Shown one piece after another: positions 43,379-54,519 of a stretch of 64,000 bases of DNA (its first letter is position 1; every line of letters begins with the position of its first letter). The stretch is from Bactrocera neohumeralis (Eukaryota > Arthropoda > Insecta > Diptera > Tephritidae): assembly GCF_024586455.1 (NCBI RefSeq), contig NW_026089624.1, positions 12,243,341 to 12,307,340 of the forward strand. Direction: 5' to 3'. A program made the position numbers and the translations under genes. The notes below the pieces were generated by a model, which was given only the letters and a program-made list of their open reading frames with translations, searched no databases and was not told where the DNA came from.

Positions 43379-44178
43379 TCACAACTTTGAGGGTGTGCCT
43401 GGGGTCATTGACATGTTGAAAATGCCAATCAGGCTGCATTTTTTGATAGCGTGAGGAAACATTTGGGTTTGCAGTATATTTTTATATTGGTACCCATCCA
43501 TGTTCCCTTCTATTCTGTAAATTGGTCCTACACCCTGACCAGAAAAGCATTCCCACACCATTATATTACCCTACCATGCTTTACTGCACCCTGCAAATAT
43601 CGACACTCTAAACGCTTCATGTTGGTCTACCTGTCATTCCATCTGAGTTCTGCAAATTAAATTTGGACTCACCTGAAAACAATATCGGCTTCCATTGCTC
43701 TTCAGACCAATTTATATGCAGTTTCGCAAATTCCAAAGGTGCTAACCGATTTTTTTGGAAATATAAGATTTTTTCACTGCACGGAAGCTAAAAAGACCAA
43801 CATCAACGGCGCGCCGTTGTATTGTACGAGTACTCTCTCTTAGTTGTGAGCTATCTACAACATTGTTTGTTGATATCTGGGGATATTTTATAAACTCGCG
43901 CACTATTCGCAAGTCATACTTTACCGAATTGACTCTGGGACGTCCTCCAATATTACGTTTTTTAACGGTTCCTTCAGCTTTGTTCTTGCGTAAAATAGCA
44001 AAAACAGTTGTTTTCCCCAGAGAATAATTTTTTTAAAGCTTCTTTTCCACACATTTTTTGTGAATTTGCTTACAATTAATAATTTAAGTTCAGTTGAATG
44101 TGTTTTGTCCACTATTTTTATCAAAAATAATTTTTTAGTAGCATTATTCGGGACAACTTTAAATATTACACAACACAC
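43379..44178 (-). pseudogene. Tc1-like transposase remnant
   Basis: Minus strand. The N-terminal piece (44178-43921) has a basic helix-rich paired-like region, KKLFLIKIVDKTHSTELKLL, then KTIFAI-like text broken by stops, and RVNSVKYDL-like text upstream of the core. Core piece 43561-43379 begins MVWECFSGQGVGPIYRIEGN and MDGYQYKNILQTQMFPHA, the conserved block between the first two catalytic residues of Tc1 transposases. The next block, where the second Asp should sit (N-MSMTPGTPSKL), reads poorly, indicating decay. Several stops lie between the pieces. Confidence 0.8.
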
Positions 44179-44324
44179 TCGTTATCATTAAAATAAACAA
44201 CTCGAATAAGTGTGATCTACGATTTATAATAATTATAATTATTGTAAGTACCTGCAAAATTCTTTTCCCGCCAGATAACGGTAAATTAATTCAATGGAAG
44301 TGGTTATTTCGATATCCAAAGTGT

Positions 44325-44547
44325 TAGTCCAATGAGTTATGTCGCACGAATTTTTTACTTTTTTCCCTTCTGTTATAATTTATAAATTTTACATAAAAGT
44401 TGAAAACTATTATTGCATTGTTTCTTAATAAAGAATATGTGATCTTTCTTTTGCAAAAAAAATTATTCTTCTAATGCATCTATGTAAAAAGTTATGACGG
44501 AACATGTGTGAGACTCGAGTTAGTCCAATGAGTTTTGTCCGACACTG
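44325..44547 (-). repeat. Tc1 right inverted repeat
   Basis: Complement starts CAGTGTCGGACAAAACTCAT; inner block near 44325-44350 reads TCCAATGAGTTATGTCGCAC. Confidence 0.9.
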
Positions 44548-44549
44548 TA

Positions 44550-45253
44550 TATTAGAGCGGGTTAATTTGCTGAGAGCAAAAGAGACGGAAAAATCGCGTA
44601 AGCAAGCCAGCGATTTAAGGCGAAGTTGTGTAATTATCATAAAAATTTGTTTGTAAGTTTTTGAGATATCGGTATAAAATTTAATACGAGAATTTTGATA
44701 TTCTATTGATCGTTTGTCCCGTAATTATTATTTAAGATTTTTAAACTTCGGTGGGTCAAAAACAAAAACGAAAGATTCATTCATTTTATGCATACAAGAT
44801 TTTATAGAAAAAAAAATTAGTGGGTCAAAAACAAAAACGAATGTTTTTTACCGCTTCATACTCTAAATTGGTTGATAGACACCTCTAAAAGAGAGCGGTT
44901 TTCTAGTTTTTTCTAATTATCAGATAAAAAAATTGTATCTCGCTTCCAACTGCTTGAAGAAATATTTCAATGTCCAGGTCCTTCGAGCTTTCGACATTTA
45001 ATATATGATTGTAATTAGCAATTAAACTTATACTCTCTAATGATAAGTGGCAGTATTTTACAAAGATAAAAATAAACTTACATTTATTCGTATTAATACT
45101 TACATCATTTGTGTTGGACGTCAATACATCGAAGCATATGTGTAGAGGTTTCATAGTGGTTTGGGCCGTTGATTCTTCTGGAGATTGCGCCTTAGTTGAT
45201 CTAAAAAACCATATATTTTATTATATTATTACCTATCTAAAATATCTGTTAAT
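44550..45253. other. Gene-free stretch with a short direct repeat
   Basis: No gene. GTGGGTCAAAAACAAAAACG occurs at 44751 and again at 44820, a 22-bp exact repeat 69 bases apart. Confidence 0.6.
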
Positions 45254-45643
45254 GGGTTATATACAGTTAGAACTTTCCAAAATCGATTTATTTTTATTTT
45301 TGTTTCTTAATGTGCATATATGTATTTATGAATACACACAGAAAATTTTATATCGTTCCGGTGAATATTTTCGAAGTTACACGCAAGTTTGAAAATGCTT
45401 TTCATAGTATACATACGTAAAGTGCATTCCAAACTTTAAACGCGTTTTTCTCAAAATAGTATTCCTCCCGGAGATCAGCTGTAGCTCCTTTCCAAATAAA
45501 TAATTTTACTAACAATAAGTCTTTAAATATAGTTAAAACTTACCATAATATGTGCACAAATTTTTGGATCAATAAATTTAAAAAATTTCTGAGATAAAGT
45601 TCTCAAAAATTCGCTTTTTCAGCTTTCTAACTGTATATAACCC
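45254..45643. mobile_element. 390-bp MITE
   Basis: GGGTTATATACAGTTAGAA at 45254-45272 is inverted exactly at 45625-45643. The interior is AT-rich and without ORF. Target duplication not evident; superfamily open. Confidence 0.65.
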
Positions 45644-45672
45644 TTTGAGGTTACTTTATCAATAATGTCCCT

Positions 45673-46465
45673 CTCCTTTTGGATGGTTATACCAAACAGA
45701 GGTTTTATTTGACCAATTGAAAATAAATACAGTTTTATTTTTTTTAGTTAGGGTTAACTATTTAACAACTCGGTTGGTTTCGCAAAAAGATAGCGGCGGA
45801 TAGAAGCGGGACGTGCAACCATATGACCAGGAATAATGGGATGCCCAACTTATTCCAGTGTGAGAGCGCCTCAAAATAAGCGTTTTTTATAACATTTTCC
45901 ATTATGGCCAGATCGAACAAAATAACAATTTTTGGGCATTTATTAAGCAACACCCAACATTTAGTACGTATAAAAATTACTAAATAGTGGTTATTTATTA
46001 TATGGAGAAACTATTTAAATCTTTTTAAAGAATATTAGAACAACTGACTTTTGTCCTTTCAATACCCAATAAAAGGATTTAAGCTTGTTAGCTCTCAATC
46101 ATTAAATGTTTTTAATCATTTTCCGTTGAAAATAAAACTATGATGCTTCAAATTACAAAACGTTTCATCAAATATCTTTAAATTTCACAAATTTATTTAA
46201 TATTAATTGTTTTACATTTTTTATAAGTGGACTTGAACGTTGCAACAAATCCCTCCGTTAACACATTTTTTTGGTAAGATTTCAATATGGCCATCGCTCG
46301 TTTCCAATTGCTAAACGTCAAAACCTCCCCAATCCAGTCAACTGTCAAAGTTTAGGTAGTTTTAACGTTTAGCAATTGTTCTCTCACTTCCAGTGAGAGA
46401 GGAGTTGGGCATCCCATTATTCCTGCATATGACCGATCGATGCTAGTGTCATAGAACGAACTGAA
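45673..46465 (-). repeat. BEL-type LTR remnant interrupted by a hAT MITE
   Basis: The two flanks, 45673-45827 and 46434-46465, together match 59345-59510 in the same order: CCAATTGAAAATAAATAC, GGTTAACTATTTAA, TTGGTTTCGCAAAAAGAT, AGCGGGACGTGCAACC, CGATCGATGCTAGTGTC. At 59263 the matching sequence ends next to a primer-binding site, so it is the end of an LTR. On the minus strand AATAAA (CAATTGGTCAAATAAAACC) fits a poly(A) signal. Confidence 0.65.
45828..46425. mobile_element. hAT-type MITE, 598 bp
   Basis: Ends CAGGAATAATGGGATGCCCA inverted at the right side (complement identical over 23 bases), flanked by CATATGAC at 45820-45827 and 46426-46433. CAG ends with an 8-bp duplication fit hAT. Interior without ORF. 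Inserted in the LTR remnant. Confidence 0.88.
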
Positions 46466-49016
46466 CTGAATTAGGGATAGGAAAGTCGACTCTGACTTTA
46501 GTCGAAAATCGACCTTTTAATAGAAATAATCGACTTTTTAGGATCGATTCAAGCCTGTCTTGAATCGATTAAAATCGACTTTTACTCGATGACTTCGACA
46601 ATTGACGGAATTAAGATAAGACCTGCACCAAGTAACTATAGTTGTTTCAATTTTATCGCAAAATACTTATAGGAGCAAGAAAGAGAACATACGTAGCTTT
46701 ATACAGCTTCCCACTGTACTCATGAAAACATACACTGTCCTATAGGCATTAATGTTCCCCACTGTACTTAGTATCTGATGGTGACATTGTTGTTAAAATT
46801 TTTACTTCTCGTTTTACTTTTAAAAGCACTATACAAAGTACCAATCGAAGCGTTTCTTTATAAATAGCCTCTTTCTGATATTCTGATTGGTCTATAACAT
46901 TATTATGTTTATATTGTCGCCGGTATCCTTGGCAACCATTTCAAATAAGGCGACTTAAGTCTAATTCATGCATATTAATATTCCTACTTTAAAATTAATC
47001 ATATCAATCATATGAATCATGTTTGTTCTTAGGCTTTAGTCGCTGTCGAATCATCTGTTCATTCGGTTGCTTTGGTACCTCAAACTAAATCATCTGTTCA
47101 AGAAAATACCACAGTACAATCTCATGTTCAAGTCCCTATAGATCGTTGTATGAACAATGCTAATTCTTTTTCAGGTAGTAGTGACTTAAATTAGGAAACA
47201 AAGTTAATCTTATTAATTTCTTCTATCATGCATTTTCATTGTTTCCTAGCTGGTGGATATAGACATGATCAAGCTACCATAGCTCTTTTACGAATGATCG
47301 CAGTTGATAATATGCCTCTGTGTACTACAGAAAGACCAGGATTCAGAAAATTGATTAAAACACTACAACCGTTGTATCACATACCCTGTGAGCCGTAAAT
47401 ATCAAGATTTGCCGAATAAAACAATACTTGAACTGCGACAGACTGAATCTGTGTGTCTTACTACTGATATCTGGACTCACCAACACACAATGAAAAGCTA
47501 TCTTGGCTTAACAGTTCACTATCTGAAATGTCAGTTACGCTTTCTATTTTCAAAAATCATTACATTCAGTTTTAACTTCAAATATCTAACTTTATTGACA
47601 TATTAACCTTTCTTCACAGAAACTGAGATGAAGACTGTTGAGCTGGGCGCTTATCTCATGGAAGAGATAGAAACAATAGAAAATTTGAGCTTGAAATTAA
47701 GAAATATATGCAATGACTGGGGTCTTGATGATAATAAAATAGCAGCATTCGTTTCAGACGGAGGCGCAAACATTAAAGGAGCTATTAAAAGTGAGTTTGG
47801 CGATGGAAAACACATTTCGTGTTTTGGACATGTAATAAATAATATTGGTCAGCGCCTTATCGAAGTTAATATTACTTCACCTGCATCTGAATCTCAAAAT
47901 CAAGTTTCCGACTTACCCGTTGCTGAAAATGATGCTATTGACAATCTTGAAGACTTAATTACAGATCATACTGAGCAATCGTCATTGCGTGAGCTATTGT
48001 CAAAAGTTAAAAAAATTGTCACATTCTTTCGACAAAGTGAAAGAGCGACTACAGAGCTGCTAAAATTACAGAAGGACAAGCCTGAAAACTCTCGTCTGAA
48101 ATTAATTCAGGAAGTGCGAACGAGATGGAACTCCTGTTTTGAAATGGTTGACCGTTTCATTGTTCTTGCTGATCATGTAAGTTAAGTGCTTTTACAAGTG
48201 CAGATAGACAAATCTTCAAAAGCGAAACCACCTAACATGATCACAGGTGAGGAAATCGATGCGTTAATAGAAGTTCGTGACATCTTAAAACCTCTCTTGC
48301 GAGTAACTCAAGAAGTTTGTTTTGAGAAATGTGTAACATTGAGCAAGTGCATTGAAATATTATCTTGTTTTTAATTTTTATTGAATGAATTGATTTTATA
48401 TTTTACAGAAGATTGAAGAGTTAACGCCATAAACTTTAATTAGGCAACATTTGAAAAATAGAATGGTTCAAGACATCGAAACAAAATACGGCAATATTGA
48501 ATCTGTAAAACTGTGCGCTTGGGCAACATTGGCTGATCCTCGTTATAAAAAGTTTGGTTTTGAAAGTATTCGGGTTTCTGCACGAGCGGTGGGGAATGTT
48601 TAGTTTAGTATCTCACTTTGAAGAGGTTTTGCGCAAAGGGGGAGGGGGCTGGGGGCTTGCTACCCCCCTCATTTGAAAGGTAATGAATGGAGCTTTTGAA
48701 TAATAGCACCCTTCCCCCCTAGGACCACGGGGGGCTCTAGGGCAGCCTCCTGAAAATGGTGTAAAATCGTAGTTTTTCGATACAATTTTCAGTAATTATT
48801 ATAAAATTTTCTCTATGTTTAGTATTTTTATTATTTCAATGAATTAAAGTGGAAATCCACTTTATTTAAATAATAAAAACACTGAAAATTAAAAATTGTA
48901 TACGTATCAGTAATAATGCATAAAAGTAGTTGAAGTACCAAGATAACCCAACCAACCATTTAAACAAGACCCTCTAAATAATAAAATTGTGTTTTCATTT
49001 GTATGTTTTAGTTTTT

Positions 49017-50182
49017 TTATTTCGTGTTATACACGTATTTAATAACCCCCAGTAAAGCATTAAATGGATCTGTATTTTTTTTTTGCATTTCCCGCCTCCA
49101 TAAAAACTCTATTATAACATCAGCAAAGATTGCCGGATTATTATAGTTGTCTTTGTAAAAAAATCTCTTTACTACACGCCAATGAGACTCAATTCTTTAT
49201 GTGTTTGTGCCATCCTCGGCGATAAAATGATTGCCAGGGTCACTATGGTTAACCTTTTTATGGATGTAACCATATTCAGGGAGGCATTCGTATGCGCGCC
49301 AAAAATCTGTTTTTGTAGTTGTTCCTTCTCGTACATTTTTGCGAATAAAAGGGATGAGGACCTCAGCGGAACGTACGTTGTCCGGGCATACCTCCAGTCT
49401 GAGGTCCTCACTGCCATCCTCTATCATACCCAGGACCCAATGCCTTCCTGAAAAAAAGAAAAGTATTTGAATAAACATAATTGCATTATATATAAATTAT
49501 TATTATTACCTTTGTTGTATTTGCGTTTTCCGAATTTACTTTCGTCAATCTGCACTACCTTTCCTGGACCACCAATCTTCCCTCTGAATTCTTGGTGGTC
49601 CAACTGAAATATAACTACTGCTTCCCTGCAGTAGCTATACCAGTCGGAGATAGTGGCAGATGAGAATTTCTTTTCAACGCTCGCATAGTCCTCCCTATAA
49701 ATTTCTTCCCGCGTAAATCGGTGGGCAAAACAATACATCAGGTAAAACACCTGGGAAAAGCTTAGTTTGACGCCTTCAAACTACGTGCCCACTGCCCTTG
49801 AAATAAGGGACTTCGACCTACAATTGCCCCTAGAGCATTTAAAGTACCCTACTGGAGGGCGTTTGTGCAATGCCATTTGCGTTTTGTGAATGGCACAAAG
49901 CCGACTTTTTGGCAACAGACCGTATACCTCAGCAAATGCTACACATAATTCATGTGAGCCCAAGTATTTCACCATTTTCACTACATTCCACTGCTGTATT
50001 GTGGTAGCATCACGACACATTACTGCTGCAGCGCTCGTGGATGCAATATCATCATCTTTGAAAAAATTATATATTATTTTATATAATACTGTTTTCAAAG
50101 AAAATTTCAAAGCTCCCTGAAAAGCGCCGCAGGCGAAAATTTCGAATAAAAAATCGAGTGATTTTTTATTCCAAATTTTCAA
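49017..50182 (-). pseudogene. Merlin transposase (ISXO2-like DDE), one intron
   Basis: Minus strand. The N-terminal part has TTIQQWNVVKMVKYLGSHEL and a Cys pair region GYFKCSRGNCRSKSLISRAV. Core: KVVQIDESKFGKRKYNKG (first Asp, hallmark of the family), intron 49448-49509 with GTAATA donor and TTTCAG acceptor, RHWVLGMIEDGSEDLRLEVC, KTDFWRAYECLPEYGYIHKK (second Asp), VNHSDPGNHFIAEDGTNT, then a TAA and RIESHWRVVKRFF (catalytic Glu). A further TAG lies at 49781-49783 after AVGT. With both stops counted, all three catalytic residues are still encoded. True start unclear: the first 40 codons of the long frame cross hairpin DNA, so ATG nearer 50010 is also possible. Confidence 0.9.
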
Positions 50183-50270
50183 TATTTTTCAGTATAATAT
50201 ATTACATTGAAACAAGCGCCGCAGGCGAAAATTTGGAATAAAATATCGCGCGATTTTTTATTCCAAATTT
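50124..50270. repeat. Duplicated hairpin in Merlin
   Basis: GCGCCGCAGGCGAAAATTT recurs at about 50126 and 50216, each followed by a palindrome such as GAATAAAAAATC-GAGT-GATTTTTTATTC (12-bp stem, 4-base loop). It overlaps the upstream end of the transposase frame. Confidence 0.75.
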
Positions 50271-51964
50271 TCGTTATATGGACGTAATATATTGCCCACT
50301 TTTCAGAGAGCTAAATAACGTATTATATTTACCTGATTGGTTATTTGACATCATTATAAAGTGATTTTATTTAATTAGATTTAAAATTTCCAATTGTAAA
50401 AACACATTTTAAATAAGGCACGCGAATATAGTATAATAAAAATTTGAATTCCATTGAAATCAATATACCGTTAATACAGAAGTAACCCAACCAACATTTT
50501 TTCCATAATACTAACGTATTACTCCATTATTAAATTATATAGCATAACCTTAATTGAGCGTGGCCTTAAGGAGCCACCCTACCACGCCACCCCACCCCAC
50601 CCCACCCCTTTTCACATGTGTTAATACTTACAACCATCGATCCGAAACGAATCCTATGTAAAGTAACCCAAATGTATATAAAACCTACCATTTTGATTCG
50701 TTGGGTTATGACTGTCTTCCTTTTGTGCTTATTTTCTTCGTCGTTTGACAGTTCATATTCAGTAATTTTGCTTACATTTCAAGGAACAGTATAACAAGTA
50801 ATTGAAAGCTGTTTTATTTATTAAATTGTACATAAAATTGCAACTTAAAATTCATAATTTATCATTAATTCAATTAAATATATTTCAAAGAATGTGTGTG
50901 TGTTAAATTGGTTAAATTTTTTGCAAGCAGTGCAACAAAAACCTCAAAAGAAGAGAGCCATTATTTGAGCAAATGTGAAAATGTGCGTTTTTTGCTTACT
51001 TATATCTAAAAAACAAATTAACATTTAACAATAAATTTACATTTAAACCAAAGTTTAATTCATTGGCTATTCGTGCTATATAAATTTAAAAAAATCCGTG
51101 CACGCATTTAAGAGGAATAAGCAATGAAAATGAGATACTAAAGTAAACCCAACCCCGAGCGGTAACTAATGTCGGTAGGTTGATTATGCAAACATTATTT
51201 GATTATTTCTATGGTTTAGTTTAATCTTAATATAATTTTTTGTGTAGGTGATCTTGTCAAGACAGAACGAAAATTATTATTATTGTCAGCAACAGCAACG
51301 GTGGCAAATATTGACCCTCAAGATGAGATATTAGCTATTCAAGGTCCGGAATCTCAGAAAACGAACGATGACAATGATGATATATGGTCTTATTTTGATA
51401 ACACTGTGAGTTGTAGTTCCAATCTTGCAGATTCTGATGAGGCTGGAGGATTACCAATACAATTACGACAATATTTGACACGCCCGGCTGCCAATCGGAA
51501 ACAAAATCCTAATCCGTTCACTGTGTGGGAAAGTATGAAATTTGAATATCTGTATCTATGGAATGTAGCTAAAATGTACTTACCAATAGTTGCAACGTCT
51601 GTACACTGTGAGCGATTATTTTCACATGCAGGACTTATCGCAAATTAGTTGAGGAGTCGCTTATCACCTCAGCATCTTAATGAGCTAATATTTTTAAAAT
51701 CAATCGGCGAAGAAATGTGGTTTTCGTAGTTATTTATTTTTAAATTTTTTGTTTTTTAATTAAAAAAAGCAATTTTGTTATCCAATACCAAATTGTTTGC
51801 AATAAAATCATAAAATACTTTTTATAATTTATTAAAAACTTAAAAAATATGATTGTACGTTCATAATTTAATAAAATATTGATATGTCTAACGAATTTCG
51901 TGTACGAGTTGCTTAATTTATAAAAAGTCGACTTAAGTCACAAAAGTCGACTATCTGCTGCCCT

Positions 51965-53208
51965 GGCGTGAGGGCAGTAAAGTCTGAGGGATCTTGCGAG
52001 AGTGCAGCGAGTGACCATGAGTTAAGAACGGCTTCAATTCTAGTTAGCAGTGTAGTGAATTCTTCATAATTAAATTTGTGGTAGCCATCTATCTTTTCAA
52101 AATGAGATTTGAAGCTTCTGACCGCTGATTCCCATAAGTCGTCCATATGAGGAGCGCTTGGGGGATGAACTGCCAATTGATACCTTGGAGAGCGTATTTT
52201 GACAATTATTATTACACGTGTTTTGATGGAAAGCCTCGTCGTCCGACGAAACGAGCAAAACCGCAAGAAAAGCCTCCGTCGTCAGATTCGTACATAACTC
52301 AAGGTTTTATCGTGAAACAGACAAAAACAGCCACATAGCCTTTCATGAGGGTAGGAGACCTTAGCATGGACGCCTTTGTCATAAAAGGCCAAGTAAAATC
52401 TACACCTGTAGTGGTGAAAGGCTGAGCAAAATTGCAGCGTTCAGGTGGAAGTGCTGCCATAATCTTCGATCGCATTTTCTGCTTATGCATAGTGCAGATT
52501 GAATTACGCATGAAAATGCACTTTTTTATTTGGGGCTTCAGTCGAGGTATGTACAGTTCTTTGCGGACCATATGTTGCATGAGACGATGTTCGGCGTGGA
52601 GCATTATCTAATAAATAAAGGAGGATATATCTAATAAATAAAGTGGCAAACGGACACCTCTCTGTTATGATTATAGGGCGGCGGTCATTATACGTTAGGC
52701 TTGAATTAGCAAGCCGACCATTCGCACGAAGTAGACCTTTCGTTTCTAGGAATGGGTTTTGAACTAAGAGTGAGCTCTTTTTATCAATAGGCTTCGCTTC
52801 TTTCAGTAATGCTATGTCGCTGTTGAAGTAGCGCGTTTGGGTTGATGCGATAAGAGCGACCTTTGCTTTTTGTAAGTCATGGTGCGTCAATGCATCGCAT
52901 TGGAGATAAGTTGCTCCTTTAACTTTAAGTTTAAACCGCTCTAAAAACTTGAGCGTATATGCGACTACCCAGAGGCTCGTGGTGTCAGTGTCAACCAGTG
53001 TTGCATGATATGTGTCGATTTTTCGACTTTCTGGGGCAAGTATGTTGCGCATGGCCGATTGTGGCCAATAATCGGGAGATTCTGTTAACCATCGGGGGCC
53101 ATTCCACCAGAGGTTGGAGATGGCGAGATGCAGAGGTTTGCATCCTCTTGTACCTAGATCAGCAGGATTGTCCGCACTGGCTACGTGTCGCCAAGTGGCT
53201 GATCCCAC
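51965..53208 (-). pseudogene. BEL2 RNase H tail and integrase
   Basis: 53208-52504: WRHVASADNPADLGTRGCKP and LWWNGPRWLTESPDYWPQ (linker after RNase H), then LLVQNPFLETKGLLRANGRL and ADNSSLTYN-type text leading to the zinc-binding domain. 52604-52299: HRLMQHMVRKELYIPRLKPQ, MRNSICTMHKQK (Cys pair changed), TTTGVDFTWPFMTK with the first catalytic Asp. 52266-51965: PPSAPHMDDLWESAVRSFKS, the block just after the last catalytic residue in BEL integrases, and ending LTPG where the hAT starts. The middle of the core with the second Asp is broken by frame changes. Confidence 0.83.
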
Positions 53209-53310
53209 TAGGTCAAGTATTTGAGACGTTCTGTTAGAAATATACGTTTTCCACGCATGTGGTGGTTTTTCTACCCAGGCTAGAACTATCTCGGAATCGG
53301 ACCATAAACA

Positions 53311-54519
53311 TTATTTATATTTCGCCATGCTAAAGTGGGTCTGCACCATTAAAGCTAGTTTTGCTAGCAGCAGAGCGCCACACAGTTCAAGTCGTGGGAG
53401 ACTTAGTGTTTTCAGAGGAATTAGTATCTGCGAGATGTCGTTAAAATTATTAGCGAACTGGGACCATTTTTCTAAGCGAAGAGGTTTCACTTGTTCGTCC
53501 CAGTCGGTTCCGGCAAGCCATAATTCTTGTATAAAAATTTTCGCTTGTATCGTAATTGGCGAAAGCCATCCTGCGGGGTCGAAAAGCTTTGCCACTGAGG
53601 AAAAAATTTGTCTCTTGGCGGATAATTCGGATATTGACTCTGTAGTATATGAAAACTTGTCAGATATAGCATTCCATTGGATGCCTAGTGTTTTTGTTGT
53701 GCTTTCCTTTACGAATATAAGGAAATTAGTATCCAACAAATCGTCTTTTGGAATATTTTGTAAAATATTTGTGTGATTAGCTGTTATCTTTTTTAATGGA
53801 AACCCTGCGATGTTGAGGGCATTTATTACCTGTGATAAGGACTCGTATGCTTGTGGAAGACTGTGGATTCCAGACAGGATATCGTCTACATACGTTTGCG
53901 TTTTTAAGACTTGTGTTGCCAGAGGAAATTCTGACTTTGTGTTGTCTACCAGTTCGTGTAGTGTACGAATGGCTAGATATGGGGCACAGTTTACGCCAAA
54001 GGTAACTGTTTTCAATTTAAATTCGCGTAGTGGACTATTGGCAGATTTTCGGAAAATAATCCGCTGAAAATCGTGATCATCTTTATGTACGAGTATTTGT
54101 CGACACAAAACCCGTGGCTTTTTTGATAAAGCGCTACTTTGAGATGTGTTAGGAAAGTTATTGAGGTGTAGCATTGAACGATGCCTTTCGCAAGTATTAA
54201 GATTGTGTGAGTGGGACAAGCAATTTGTACAGAGTCTTTTTGATCGGACAAAGTTGTTCTTTTCATTGACATTCAATTTCTTAAACTTCTCGCAAGTTGT
54301 TAGCTTATGCCCTCCTGAACATAGTTCGCATGACGTGTATTTATTTTGTTCAGATGTTAACGCTTGTGTTTTGAAAAAACTTCTGTTTAAATGATTGTTG
54401 CTTCCGGCTTGGGGACTATTGAAGCTTCGATTTAGGTCGTGTTGAACGTGTTTAGTTCTGACTATTTTTTGGTCTACCCTTTCCGCAATTTCGAATTTGG
54501 TAGTTAAGAAATCTTTCAT
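53311..54519 (-). pseudogene. BEL2 zinc knuckles fused to RT by deletion
   Basis: 402 codons without stop. The start holds two gag knuckles, CELCSGGHKLTTCEKF and CTNCLSHSHNLNTCERHRSM. Soon after, without protease, RT resumes at RQILVHKDDHDFQRIIFRKS, then KTVTFGVNCAPYLAIRTLHE and the catalytic TQTYVDDILSG, RLFDPAGWLSP-like text (SVAKFDPAGWLSPITIQAKI in broken form) and LSLPRLELCGALLLAKL at the RNase H start. An in-frame deletion removed protease and the RT fingers. Length and intact frame make the join real sequence, not a shift error. Confidence 0.85.

Larger units (their letters stand above)
42866..44547 (-). mobile_element. Tc1-like transposon with IR/DR ends
   Basis: 1,682 bp between TA at 42864-42865 and 44548-44549. 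Long inverted repeats of about 225 bp: 42866-43091 and 44325-44547. Each contains two related blocks, an outer TGTCGGACAAAACTCATTGG and an inner CGTGCGACATAACTCATTGG type, the IR/DR arrangement known from several Tc1-like elements. The transposase lies inside on the minus strand. Confidence 0.93.
48591..51155 (-). mobile_element. Merlin transposon (2,565 bp)
   Basis: Inserted in the hAT, with an 8-bp duplication CGAGCGGT at 48583-48590 and 51156-51163. Inverted ends GGGGAATGTTTAGTTTAGTA (left) and complement GGGTTGGGTTTACTTTAGTA (right), both running on into TCTCA. Removing it rejoins hAT codons RVSARAV and TNVGRLI. 8-9-bp duplications and an ISXO2/IS1016-type DDE transposase define Merlin. 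Confidence 0.93.
47050..51730 (+). pseudogene. hAT transposase with introns, split by Merlin
   Basis: Pieces in order: ATIALLRMIAVDNMPLCTTE and GFRKLIKTLQPLYHIPC (N-terminal hAT domain), SRKYQDLPNKTILELRQTES and VCLTTDIWTHQHTMKSYLGL (first catalytic Asp in DIWT), KIAAFVSDGGANIKGAIK (second Asp) and ISCFGHVINNIGQRL, LIQEVRTRWNSCFEMVDRF (RW block), CAWATLADPRYKKFGFESIR, then after Merlin NPFTVWESMKFEYLYLWNVA and YLPIVATSVHCERLFSHAGL (Glu in the CERLFS dimerisation block). Introns are likely at 48371-48411 and about 51213-51247 (GTTTAG...TGTAG). Single stops and a shift near 47390 make it a pseudogene. Confidence 0.85.
46473..51964 (+). mobile_element. hAT element (ZBED-like) carrying a Merlin insertion
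   Basis: Left end AGGGATAGGAAAGTCGACTC and right end (complement) AGGGCAGCAGATAGTCGACT share the same start and GTCGACTT motifs repeated inside each end. Without the 2.57-kb Merlin it would be about 2.9 kb, normal for hAT. Flanking octamers do not match (ACTGAATT versus GGCGTGAG), so the flanks were changed after insertion. Confidence 0.78.
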
